The translations under genes and the position numbers were made by a program. Shown here one piece after another: positions 46,569 to 54,999 of a DNA stretch of 64,000 bases (position 1 is its first letter; each line of letters opens with the position of its first letter). A model generated the notes under the pieces. The model saw only the letters and a list, made by a program, of their open reading frames with translations, had not been told where the DNA came from and ran no database searches. The DNA is from Thermoanaerobaculia bacterium (GTDB lineage Bacteria > Acidobacteriota > Thermoanaerobaculia > Multivoradales > J023), in contig JAUIJL010000002.1 of the NCBI GenBank assembly GCA_030431255.1, forward strand, positions 62,001 to 126,000, read 5' to 3'.

Positions 46569-48971
46569 ATGCACCTGCACCCTGTGATCCCGAAAGTCCC
46601 CGTGAACCATTCCCATGTTTCGAGCCGGCTCTGTCGAGCCCTCGTGTCCATGTTGATCTTGTTGCCGGCCGCCGTTCCGACCATGGCTTGGCAGCCGACC
46701 ACCAACGGCCCGACCGCGGGCCTGCAAGAGGTTCGCTCCGCCGAGCTGGCCCCCGAGCCCGTCTTATTGCGGCCCGACGCGCTGCAATCCGACCAAAAAG
46801 CCGCCGCCTGGAATCGACTCGCCGCGCTCGGCTTGTCGAGTGACACCGGAGTCCTGGACGCCCGCAGCGGCAATTGGGCCTCCCTCTGGCTCAGTGAGCC
46901 GATCCTGCCCGGAGCCGGCAACTCTCTGACCTGGTCCGAGCTCTCCGCCCCGACCAAAGCCGCTCAAGGTGAGGCCGACGCCATCGCCGAGCTGGTTCAG
47001 AGCCGAGTGGCGGATTTCCTGGGATCCCATCGTGATGCCCTCGGCATCGACCCCGCCGAAATCGACTGGAGGATCGGCGTTCACGAGCAGGGACGGCTGG
47101 TGCAAATCCACGGCCGGCGGATGTTCAACGGGCTGGAGGTCCGTGACTCCTACCTCACCGCCTCGATCGTCGCCGGCAACCTCGTGCTGCTCGGCACCCA
47201 TCGCTGGGGTTTGATCGAGCTCGATCTGCAACCCAAAGTGACCGCCGACCAGGCTTGGAATCGTTCCAAAGCCGGTATCACCCGCGCCGAGACGCTCCAA
47301 GCCATGGATGAGGCACGGCTTGAGATCGTTCCCGTCGCCGCGGACGAGGGCTACGGTCACAAGCTGGTGTGGGTCACGCCCTTCAAGGCCCCCGGCACGG
47401 TTGAAAACTACCGCGCCACCGTCGACGCCCATTCCGGGGAGCTGATCGAGCTGATCGACACCAACCATTACGCCGATCATCCGGAGCACCGCGGAGCCGA
47501 GGCCCGCAACGTCAAAGGCGGGGTCTACCCCATCAGCAACGACGGCATGCTGCCCGACGGCGTGGAAATCGACGGTTGGCCCATGCCCTTTGCGGACGTC
47601 ACCCATACCGGGGGCACCGCGACCACCGATGCCGGCGGCAATGTGGAGGGGGTCACCGGCAACATGACCACCGCCCTTTCGGGTCCGTACATCAACATCA
47701 ACGAATCTTGCGGTGCGATCTCCGAAACGTCCGCCGCGGGCGACCTCGACCTGGGCACCAGCGGCGGCACCGATTGCACCACCCCGGCTGGAGGCTCGGC
47801 GGGCAATACCCACTCCGCCCGCACGGCGTTTTATGAGCTCAACCGCATGGCCGAGATGGGTCGTACCCGCCTGCCGGCCAACGTTTGGCTACAAGCCTCC
47901 ATGCCCGCCGGCCTGAACGACGACGCCTGGTGCAACGCGGTGTGGACCGGCGCCGGCGTGCAATTCTTCCAAACCGAAGCGCCTTGCTCCAACTTGGGCG
48001 AGCTCGCCGGCGTGCTCGACCACGAGTGGGGCCACGGCATGGACGACAACGGCACCAACGGCTCGGTGTCGAACCCCGGTGAGGGCATTGCCGACGTCTT
48101 CGCCGCCCTCCGTCTCGGCGATTCGTGCCCGGGTCGCGGAGCCCTGCCGTCGGTATGCAGCGGATTCGGCGATCCCTGTACCGCCGCCTTCGGCTGCACC
48201 GCGGCGCGGGATATCGACTGGGCGCGCCACGACTCCCAAGCACCCCACGACGTGGCCTGGGCCAACTCCAATTGCGGTGGCTCAGCCCACTGCCGAGGCG
48301 TGCTCTCGGCGGAGGCCATGTGGGACCTCTACAAGCGGGACCTGCCCGCCCGGCACGGCTTCGACGACAACACCTCGATGGAAATCGCCACCCGATTGGT
48401 CTTCCTCGGCGCCGACAACGTTGGGGATTGGAATGCCTTCAACAACGGCAACGAGGGTGGCTGCGCCGCCACCCACGGTTACCAGCAATTTCTAGTGGCC
48501 GACGACGACAACGGCAACCTGGCGGACGGCACGCCGCACATGCAAGCGATCTTCGACGCCTTCAACCGCCACGGCATTGCTTGCTCGACCCCGAGCGTGC
48601 AGGTCGCCGGTTGCGCGGGAGCGCCGTCTAGCGCGCCGACGGTCAACGCCTCGGCCGCGGATCGCGGCGCCAATTTGAGCTGGAACGCGGTGGCTGGAGC
48701 CACCCGCTACAAGATCTTCCGCACCGACGGTGTGCGCGGCTGCGGCCGCGGCAAGGCATTGGTGGGAGAGGTCACCGGCACGACCTTCGACGACACCGGT
48801 TTGCAAAACGGCCGTGAGTATTACTACGTGGTGGCCGGATTCACCGATTCGGACACCTGCATGGGACCCGCAAGCCCTTGCACCACCGTCACCGCTGGAC
48901 AAGGAAACGAGCTGTTCAGCGACGGCTTTGAGTCCGGAAATCTGACGGCATGGTCCAGCTCGTCCCCCTGA
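46569..48971 (+). CDS. Secreted zinc metalloprotease (M36/fungalysin-like) with Fn3-like domain and DGFESGN tail
   Basis: The 800-residue product starts at ATG 46569 after GTGAGG; a signal peptide (ALVSMLILLPAAVPTMA) follows a basic lead. A pro-region with an FTP/PepSY-like stretch (residues about 100-290) precedes the catalytic domain with HEWGH at 485-489 and the downstream Glu505 in GEGIADVFA, the gluzincin arrangement of M4/M36 peptidases. A fibronectin III-like module (ANLSWNAVAGATRYKIFRTDG, YYYVVAGFTDSD) precedes the C-terminal tail LFSDGFESGNLTAW. Many cysteines in the catalytic region suggest disulfides. Predicted role: extracellular protein degradation. Confidence 0.87.
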   Translation: MHLHPVIPKVPVNHSHVSSRLCRALVSMLILLPAAVPTMAWQPTTNGPTAGLQEVRSAELAPEPVLLRPDALQSDQKAAAWNRLAALGLSSDTGVLDARSGNWASLWLSEPILPGAGNSLTWSELSAPTKAAQGEADAIAELVQSRVADFLGSHRDALGIDPAEIDWRIGVHEQGRLVQIHGRRMFNGLEVRDSYLTASIVAGNLVLLGTHRWGLIELDLQPKVTADQAWNRSKAGITRAETLQAMDEARLEIVPVAADEGYGHKLVWVTPFKAPGTVENYRATVDAHSGELIELIDTNHYADHPEHRGAEARNVKGGVYPISNDGMLPDGVEIDGWPMPFADVTHTGGTATTDAGGNVEGVTGNMTTALSGPYININESCGAISETSAAGDLDLGTSGGTDCTTPAGGSAGNTHSARTAFYELNRMAEMGRTRLPANVWLQASMPAGLNDDAWCNAVWTGAGVQFFQTEAPCSNLGELAGVLDHEWGHGMDDNGTNGSVSNPGEGIADVFAALRLGDSCPGRGALPSVCSGFGDPCTAAFGCTAARDIDWARHDSQAPHDVAWANSNCGGSAHCRGVLSAEAMWDLYKRDLPARHGFDDNTSMEIATRLVFLGADNVGDWNAFNNGNEGGCAATHGYQQFLVADDDNGNLADGTPHMQAIFDAFNRHGIACSTPSVQVAGCAGAPSSAPTVNASAADRGANLSWNAVAGATRYKIFRTDGVRGCGRGKALVGEVTGTTFDDTGLQNGREYYYVVAGFTDSDTCMGPASPCTTVTAGQGNELFSDGFESGNLTAWSSSSP

Positions 48972-48988
48972 CCCGCCCCTGAGGCGAA

Positions 48989-49023
48989 GCGACCTCGCGG
49001 CTCGAAACGAGCGGCGAGGTCGC
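48989..49023. terminator. Long hairpin between convergent genes
   Basis: GCGACCTCGC at 48989-48998 pairs with GCGAGGTCGC at 49014-49023, and GCTCG/CGAGC extends the stem around an AAA loop. There is no T run on either side, so it may act as a bidirectional transcription block or RNA-stabilising end. Confidence 0.5.
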
Positions 49024-49055
49024 CGGCCTCCAATCCGCCGCCGGATCCGCTCCGA

Positions 49056-51698
49056 CTATCCGGCGGCTCCCGCGTCGAGGGGCAAGTCTGAAGCTCGCAG
49101 CAGGGCCTCCCTCAGCTTGTGGAGATCCGCCGGCTTGGACAAGAAATCATTCATGCCTACGGCCTCGCAGCGCTGCCGGTCCTCCTCCATCACGCTGGCG
49201 GTGAAGGCGATCAAATAAGGTCGCGTGCCGAATCTCGAGCGGATTTCGCTCGCCACTTGAAAGCCGTCCATGCCCGGCATGTGGAGATCGAGCACCACCA
49301 CATCAAAGGATTGCTCGGCCATGGCATCCAAGACCGAGGGGCCGTCCTCCACCAGCAGCGCGCTCTGCCCGAGCTCTTCCAGGAGCATTTGGACGACCCA
49401 CTGATTGATCGGATTGTCCTCTGCCAACAGAATCCGCAGCGGCTCGAGCACGGGCACCGAAAAGTCTAGGGGCTCCGGTCCGGATTCGGGCCGCAACTCT
49501 TTCGAGGTCCCCTCTTTCGACATCTCACACTCGATCGGCTCCGGGTGTTTGCACGGCGCCTCTGCGAGCTCAGCGGTCCATTTCAGGGTGAAACTTGAGC
49601 CCCGGCCCGGCTCGCTGATCAGCGTCAGCTCACCACCCATCAGATCCGCCAACCTCCGACAGATCGCCAGACCCAAACCCGCGCCACCTACGCGACGGGT
49701 GGACGTGCTGTCGACCTGCACGAAGGGATCGAAAAGGGCTTTCTGATCCCCTTCCGGAATGCCGATGCCCGTATCCCTGACATCCACCACCAAGTCCAGA
49801 AACCCCTCCGCAGCCGGAGCCCACCGGGCCTCCATGGCGACTTGCCCCTGCTCGGTGAATTTAAGCGCGTTGCCCACCAGATTGATCAGAATTTGGTAGA
49901 CGCGGTCGCTGTCGCCGACGATCCACAACGCTTCAGAGGCCCCGCTCGGCCCCTCGAGCTCGGCGGTCAGCTCCAAATTTGCTTGTCGAGCTCGACCGGA
50001 AAAAAGCTCGACCACGTCGTCGAGCACCTCTCGAACGTCGAATGGAGCCAAGCGCAGGCTCATGCTGCCCGCCTCGATGCGGGACAAATCGAGGATCTCG
50101 TCGATCAATCGCAACAGCGAAACCGCGCTGCGGCGCAAGGTTCCGGCCATTTTCCGTTCTCGGTCGGGGATGTCGGCTTGGTCCAAGAGCTCCGCCAATC
50201 CCACCACCGCGTTCATGGGAGTCCGAATCTCATGGCTCATCACCGCCAAAAACTCGCTCTTCGCCCGGCTCGCCGCCTGGGCCTCGCGTTTGGAGCGCTC
50301 GAGATCACGGGTTCGTTCCTGAACCCGCTGGTCGAGGTCCTGGGCGAAGGCCTCCAGCTCCTGCCCTTCGGCGGCGATCCGGCGGGCCAAGAAGCACGAC
50401 GCACCGCTCAAGATCAAAAAGATTCCGAGAGCAAATCCGCCCACCTCCTGAAGCTGTGACAACCACTCCAATTGTTTTGCGGTTTCGGTCATCAGCACCA
50501 CCGACACGCCGAGGGCCGAGAGCCCCAGCCAACGCCCGCCCTCGGGCTTCTCCCGCCAGGCGTCTCGGCCGACTCGGCCGATGGCGATGAAAAATACGGC
50601 CAGCCAAGTCAAGTAGAGCATCGCAAACAGACGAGGAGCCCAGGGGGTGACCGCGATCACCATCAAACCCAGCCAAGCGGCCGCCAAGGCCTTGTGCACC
50701 ACGAAATTCGGTCGCGATCTCAGCTGTGAGAGAAAAAACAACACCGAAAGCAGCAGCATGCCGGCGGCAAAGAGATTGAGCATCCGGAGCAGGGCAAATC
50801 CCCAAATGCCGTAGTGCCCCCAAAATTTGAGCAACGTGGTGCACAGACCGTTGACCGCCAGCCCGAGGGCGACCAGCGCGAACCAAAAATTGCCCGGATG
50901 ACGTCGGTAGTAGAAATAGATCAGCCCGTGCAGGAAGAAGAAACCCAGCGCCATGCCGCCCAGACCCAGGTTCGACATCACATTCAGGGTGCGGCTGTAT
51001 TCCAGCTCGTCCACGGCCCGTGTCGCCGATTCGATGGAGGCCACAAAGCCCGCCCCCTGCATGCGCGCCAACCAGTCCCCGATCCACGGCCGTGCCGCGT
51101 CGGCACAGGTGTAGCGAATGCTCAGGCGATGCGTACCTGAGCTCTCCAGACCTAGAAGCATCGGAATTCCACGGGGATTGAAAGGCTGCTCCCCACCCTG
51201 GGCCACGGCCAGGCGGCCGAAGCTCCTCAGCAAGCGGCCGTTGAGGTAGACCTCGGACGCCCCTGGGTGCTCTAAGAGCAGAGCGAGGTCTTTGAGATCC
51301 TCATCGGGCTCGACCTCGAAAAGCACTTGGAACCAGCCGCCGGCCCAGGGGCCGGGAGGCTTCTGTCCACGGCCGGAAAAGGTATGGTCGACGGGCTGCC
51401 AACGAGGATCCGAGGACAACGGAGGAAGGTCGAGGCTCGGGTCGGCAAGATACTGCCAGCTTCCGTCGAGCATGGCCCGAGGTACGGGATCGGGGCCTTC
51501 GGCCACGGGCGTTTCAGATCGCGGTGGCGATGGGTCGGTCTGCTGGCCCAAGACCGGCGAGGATCCGAAGATCGACGCGACCAAATAGAAACAGAGAACG
51601 ACCCAAAGCAGCCTCGTCGACGGCGAGGCGGCCGTCCGGAAAGGGCAACTTGGTCTAAGGCTGAGTCTGGAGCTCGGAAACTGCTGGAGGTCTATCAC
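49056..51698 (-). CDS. 7TM (DISM) hybrid sensor histidine kinase/response regulator
   Basis: The 880-residue protein starts at a GTG. An N-terminal hydrophobic segment (LLWVVLCFYLVASIFG) precedes a periplasmic jellyroll-like domain (about 75-225; GWFQVLFEVEP, LEHPGASEVYLNGRLL) of the 7TMR-DISM type, then seven membrane helices (about 240-430), a coiled coil, HisKA with His489 ([11 protein letters not shown]), HATPase (DTGIGIP, GGAGLGLAICRRL) and a receiver with Asp804 (VLDLHMPGMDG). DISM sensors usually bind carbohydrate-like ligands. No DNA-binding regulator is adjacent. It converges on the metalloprotease; a hairpin separates them. Confidence 0.92.
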   Translation of the reverse strand: MIDLQQFPSSRLSLRPSCPFRTAASPSTRLLWVVLCFYLVASIFGSSPVLGQQTDPSPPRSETPVAEGPDPVPRAMLDGSWQYLADPSLDLPPLSSDPRWQPVDHTFSGRGQKPPGPWAGGWFQVLFEVEPDEDLKDLALLLEHPGASEVYLNGRLLRSFGRLAVAQGGEQPFNPRGIPMLLGLESSGTHRLSIRYTCADAARPWIGDWLARMQGAGFVASIESATRAVDELEYSRTLNVMSNLGLGGMALGFFFLHGLIYFYYRRHPGNFWFALVALGLAVNGLCTTLLKFWGHYGIWGFALLRMLNLFAAGMLLLSVLFFLSQLRSRPNFVVHKALAAAWLGLMVIAVTPWAPRLFAMLYLTWLAVFFIAIGRVGRDAWREKPEGGRWLGLSALGVSVVLMTETAKQLEWLSQLQEVGGFALGIFLILSGASCFLARRIAAEGQELEAFAQDLDQRVQERTRDLERSKREAQAASRAKSEFLAVMSHEIRTPMNAVVGLAELLDQADIPDRERKMAGTLRRSAVSLLRLIDEILDLSRIEAGSMSLRLAPFDVREVLDDVVELFSGRARQANLELTAELEGPSGASEALWIVGDSDRVYQILINLVGNALKFTEQGQVAMEARWAPAAEGFLDLVVDVRDTGIGIPEGDQKALFDPFVQVDSTSTRRVGGAGLGLAICRRLADLMGGELTLISEPGRGSSFTLKWTAELAEAPCKHPEPIECEMSKEGTSKELRPESGPEPLDFSVPVLEPLRILLAEDNPINQWVVQMLLEELGQSALLVEDGPSVLDAMAEQSFDVVVLDLHMPGMDGFQVASEIRSRFGTRPYLIAFTASVMEEDRQRCEAVGMNDFLSKPADLHKLREALLRASDLPLDAGAAG

Positions 51699-51778
51699 CC
51701 TGCCAAAATATCACGCGCGGGCAGGCTTCCCGCGTCCCAAAGTCCGGGCCGCGCCTCGACGTCGCCGCTCCCTGCCGA

Positions 51779-54532
51779 TCACGACTCCCGAAGGATCTCC
51801 GCCGGATCGAGCTGGGTGGCGCGTCGGGCCGGCTCGAAGGCCGCGGCCACGGCCACCAACAACAAGACCCCGAAGGCGAAGAGCAAAGAAGTCGGATCCA
51901 GGGGCTCCACTTGGTAAAGGACCGAGCCCAGCCATCGGCTGACGAGCACCACCCCGCCGAGGCCGAGCACCGAGCCCAATAGGAAGACCCGCAACCCTTG
52001 GAGCAGCACCGAGCCGAGCACCGCGCCTCGATCCGCCCCGAGGGCCATGCGCACGCCGAGCTCCGCCCGACGTTGCCCCAGGGAGTACGCCATGGCGCCG
52101 AACAATCCCACGGCTGCCAAAACGATGGACATCACCGCGAAGATCATCATCAGCTGGGCCCCGAATCGTTGGCGGGCGATCGGCTCGGCAGCCACCTCCG
52201 CCATGGGGCGCACATCGTAGACCACCAACCGAGAGTCAAGGCGAGCCACCACCGACTCCACCTGATTGCGGATCGTCGTCCAGGGAGCAGTCGAGCCTTC
52301 CGGTCGGGACACCACGAAGCTCAGATCCCAATTCCGGCTGGTGGCGAATTGGGGCTGGGGCACGTAGATTTTGGGCACCACGGCCTCCCGGGGATCGTGG
52401 CGCGCATCGCCGACGACGCCGACGATCTCCCGTGGATCCCCACCTCCCACCTGCAAGCGGGTGCCGAGCACTTGCTCGCCCTCAAAGTAGGCGTCGACCA
52501 GAGCCTGATTGACCAACACCACCCGCGGAGCTCCCGGCTGGTCGTCGGATCGTAGGCCACGGCCGGCGAGCACCGGAACCGAGAGTGCTTCCAGGGCTTG
52601 CCCCGCCACACAACGAATCTCCGCGCCGGTGAAGGGCTCCCCTTCGGCCCGTTCCCGTCCCTCGATGCGGAATCCCCAATGGTTGCGATGCCCATTGCCG
52701 GGCAATTTGGACGTGGCCCCCGCGGCCTTCAAATCCTGTAGACGATCCAGCTCCGCAAAAAAATCACCGTAAAACGCGATCCGGTTGGCGGGATCGTCGT
52801 AGGCATAGTCGGGAAGCCGCAGCTGGAAGGTGAGGGCTTGATCCGGGTCGAAACCCATGTCGGTCTGATGCAAGCTCAGGAAGCTGCGGCCGAGGAGCGA
52901 GCCCGCGGTGAGCAACACCAGGGACAAAGCCACCTGTAGGCTGACCCCGAGGTCCCGAGCCCTTCGCTCGCGACGATCTCCCGACGCAAGGCTACGATCC
53001 CCGAAGGCTTGTCGCACATGGACCCGAGCGGCACGCAGCGCCGGCGACAAGCCGAAGATCAACACCGTGAGCAGCACCGCCCCGACACTGAACGCCACCA
53101 CCGGGAGATGCAGGCCGAGGGCGTCGTAACGCGGTAACGCCGCCGGACGCAGCAGGTGCAACCAGCGGACGGCCAGCCACGCCAAGCCCAAACCCAAGAG
53201 CCCGCCGGCAATGCCGACCCACAGGCTTTCGATTAAGGTGGAGGCAAAGATGCGGGCGCGTCCCGCACCGAGAGCGATCCGCAGACCGAGCTCTTGCCGA
53301 CGCCCGAGCCCCCGGGCCAGGAAGAGGTTGGCGACGTTGATGCAAGCGATGGCCAACATGGCGCCGACCGCCCCGAAGAGCAAGACGAGCATGGAGCGGC
53401 TGGGTCCGACCACCACCTCTTCCAGGGGCTCGGCGTGGAGGTGCACGTTCTCGTTGGTGCTCGGGAACGTCTCCCGCAACCAGGTTGAAGCCCTATCCAG
53501 CTCGGCCCGAGCTTGGTCCAGCGAAACCCCTTCCCGCAAACGGGCCACCACACTCATATATTGATTGCCGTGCACGTTGAGCCCACCGGGCGCCAAATCG
53601 TGGGGCAGCCAGAGATCCGGCGCGCCGCCGACGTGGCCACCCAAACGCTCCGGCATGATGCCGACCACGGTGAAAGGCTCCTTCTCCAGCTCCAGCGTCG
53701 CACCCAAAGCGTTCCGCTCTCCTGAGAAATGCCGTTGCCAGAATCGATAGGAGAGAATCACCACGGACGCGGGCGGTTTGGTGATCATGGCGAATTGAGT
53801 CGGATCTCGCTCGTGGGCGTTCGGCGGAATTTCTTCGTGTCGCTCGAAGGTCCGACCAAGGATCGGCGCCACCCCCAAGGCTTCGAAATATCCGGAGCCC
53901 ACCGGCAAGACCCGCACCCGCTCGACCTTCTCGCCGCCGGTGAGGTCGACCCCTTCCGGACGATAATCGTTGTAACCGGCCATGACCTCGAAGCTCTCGA
54001 GCCGCTCCCGCAGCTCGGTAAAATTGGGTCCTCCGAAGTGGCCGAAACCTTGACCCGGCGGGGATTGATAGAGCAACACCACGCGATCCGGATCGCCGTA
54101 AGGCAACGGCGCCAACAATACGCCGTGCACGACGCTGAAAATAGCCGTCGCCGCCCCCAAACCCAACGCTAGGGTCAGCACGCACAAGCTGGTGAACGAA
54201 AGCTGGCGGGTGAAGAGCACCCGCGCCGCCAACAAGCCTTCCCTCAGAAGGTTTTTCATCCAGAATTCTCCTCGACGGCGGGGAGCCCTGCCCGGCCGTC
54301 GCCATTCGTCTCGCCAGGTCAGCGGCGCGCCGATTAGGGTGTCTTTAAAGGTCGTGCCGGCCAGGGCCAGCAGATTTATCCTGGGACGCCTCCCCTGGAC
54401 CGTCGCCGCACGACGTCGCCCATAGAGGTCCAAGAGCTCTTCACCAAAAGCATCGCGGAAACGGCGGGGATATAGAGCCAGCAGCAAGCTCAGGATCCAC
54501 GTGTCCACCTCAGGCTTGCCCGAACGCTTCAT
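51779..54532 (-). CDS. ADOP-family permease (acidobacterial duplicated orphan permease)
   Basis: The 917-residue protein begins with a permease-prefix region (LLLALYPRRFRDAFGEELLDLYGRR), then two tandem MacB-periplasmic-core/FtsX permease halves: helix FTSLCVLTLALGLGAATAIFSVVHG near 115-140, a first FtsX domain near 385-520 (LLFGAVGAMLAIACINVANLFLARG), a second core near 545-780 and a final FtsX domain to the C-terminus (LMMIFAVMSIVLAAVGLFGAMAYS). It lacks an ATPase, hence 'orphan permease'. Such genes are abundant in Acidobacteriota and occur next to PadR regulators, as here (4-bp ATGA overlap). The transported substrate, if any, is unknown. Confidence 0.93.
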   Translation of the reverse strand: MKRSGKPEVDTWILSLLLALYPRRFRDAFGEELLDLYGRRRAATVQGRRPRINLLALAGTTFKDTLIGAPLTWRDEWRRPGRAPRRRGEFWMKNLLREGLLAARVLFTRQLSFTSLCVLTLALGLGAATAIFSVVHGVLLAPLPYGDPDRVVLLYQSPPGQGFGHFGGPNFTELRERLESFEVMAGYNDYRPEGVDLTGGEKVERVRVLPVGSGYFEALGVAPILGRTFERHEEIPPNAHERDPTQFAMITKPPASVVILSYRFWQRHFSGERNALGATLELEKEPFTVVGIMPERLGGHVGGAPDLWLPHDLAPGGLNVHGNQYMSVVARLREGVSLDQARAELDRASTWLRETFPSTNENVHLHAEPLEEVVVGPSRSMLVLLFGAVGAMLAIACINVANLFLARGLGRRQELGLRIALGAGRARIFASTLIESLWVGIAGGLLGLGLAWLAVRWLHLLRPAALPRYDALGLHLPVVAFSVGAVLLTVLIFGLSPALRAARVHVRQAFGDRSLASGDRRERRARDLGVSLQVALSLVLLTAGSLLGRSFLSLHQTDMGFDPDQALTFQLRLPDYAYDDPANRIAFYGDFFAELDRLQDLKAAGATSKLPGNGHRNHWGFRIEGRERAEGEPFTGAEIRCVAGQALEALSVPVLAGRGLRSDDQPGAPRVVLVNQALVDAYFEGEQVLGTRLQVGGGDPREIVGVVGDARHDPREAVVPKIYVPQPQFATSRNWDLSFVVSRPEGSTAPWTTIRNQVESVVARLDSRLVVYDVRPMAEVAAEPIARQRFGAQLMMIFAVMSIVLAAVGLFGAMAYSLGQRRAELGVRMALGADRGAVLGSVLLQGLRVFLLGSVLGLGGVVLVSRWLGSVLYQVEPLDPTSLLFAFGVLLLVAVAAAFEPARRATQLDPAEILRES

Positions 54533-54882
54533 TTCGCCCGCCCCGTCAAAAGACCCACCGCGAAGGCCCGGGCCACTCGCCGCTGCTGCCGCTCCATGCC
54601 GGCCCGCAAAGCCGCGCGACCTTCGTCGGTGATGCGATACAGGCGTTCCGGTCGCCCCGGGCCCGGACGCCCGTTGTGCTCGGATCCGTCATCCACGGAC
54701 GCCCAACCCATATCCACCGCCCGTTGTAAACGGCGATAGAAGGTGGCCAACGGAACCTCGCGCCCGCGCAAGGCGCCGAGGGCGTCCGCCAGGTCACCGG
54801 ATCCTTTGGGCTCCTCGAATAAAACCAAAAGGAGGTCGAGCAACAGCTCTTCGGGCAAAGGCTTGGAGAGTATTTTTCTCAT
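54529..54882 (-). CDS. PadR-family transcriptional regulator
   Basis: The 117-residue protein has a winged helix-turn-helix of the PadR type (ELLLDLLLVLFEEPKGSGDLADAL, VPLATFYRRLQRAVDMGWA, RPERLYRITDEGRAALRAG). Its stop overlaps the permease ATG, so both are translated from one message; it probably controls its own operon. The start at 54882 has no good Shine-Dalgarno. A 16-bp palindrome 37 bp upstream is the candidate binding site. Confidence 0.9.
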   Translation of the reverse strand: MRKILSKPLPEELLLDLLLVLFEEPKGSGDLADALGALRGREVPLATFYRRLQRAVDMGWASVDDGSEHNGRPGPGRPERLYRITDEGRAALRAGMERQQRRVARAFAVGLLTGRAK

Positions 54883-54918
54883 CTTGAGAGAAATACGACG
54901 GCCGCTTCCCCGGGTTTC

Positions 54919-54934
54919 AAATTCAGCTGAATTT
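54919..54934 (-). promoter_or_regulatory. 16-bp perfect palindrome upstream of padR
   Basis: AAATTCAGCTGAATTT is self-complementary and AT-rich in GC-rich surroundings, 37 bp before the PadR start. TTGAAA directly beside it on the minus strand could be a -35 element. Confidence 0.5.
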
Positions 54935-54955
54935 CAACGGATGGACCGAGATCGT

Positions 54956-54999
54956 GCTCGCTCGGAAATCACTCGCTTAGGAGTCACTCGCTCAAAAGC
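54956..54999. repeat. Imperfect 14-15-bp tandem repeat, three copies
   Basis: GCTCGCTCGGAAAT, CACTCGCTTAGGAGT and CACTCGCTCAAAAGC follow each other, the last overlapping the stop codon of the next gene on the minus strand. Confidence 0.6.

Noticed and set aside
46764-47813. 349-codon minus-strand open frame opposite the metalloprotease
   Set aside because: The plus strand encodes the HEWGH protease; the opposite frame is Gly/Val-rich shadow.
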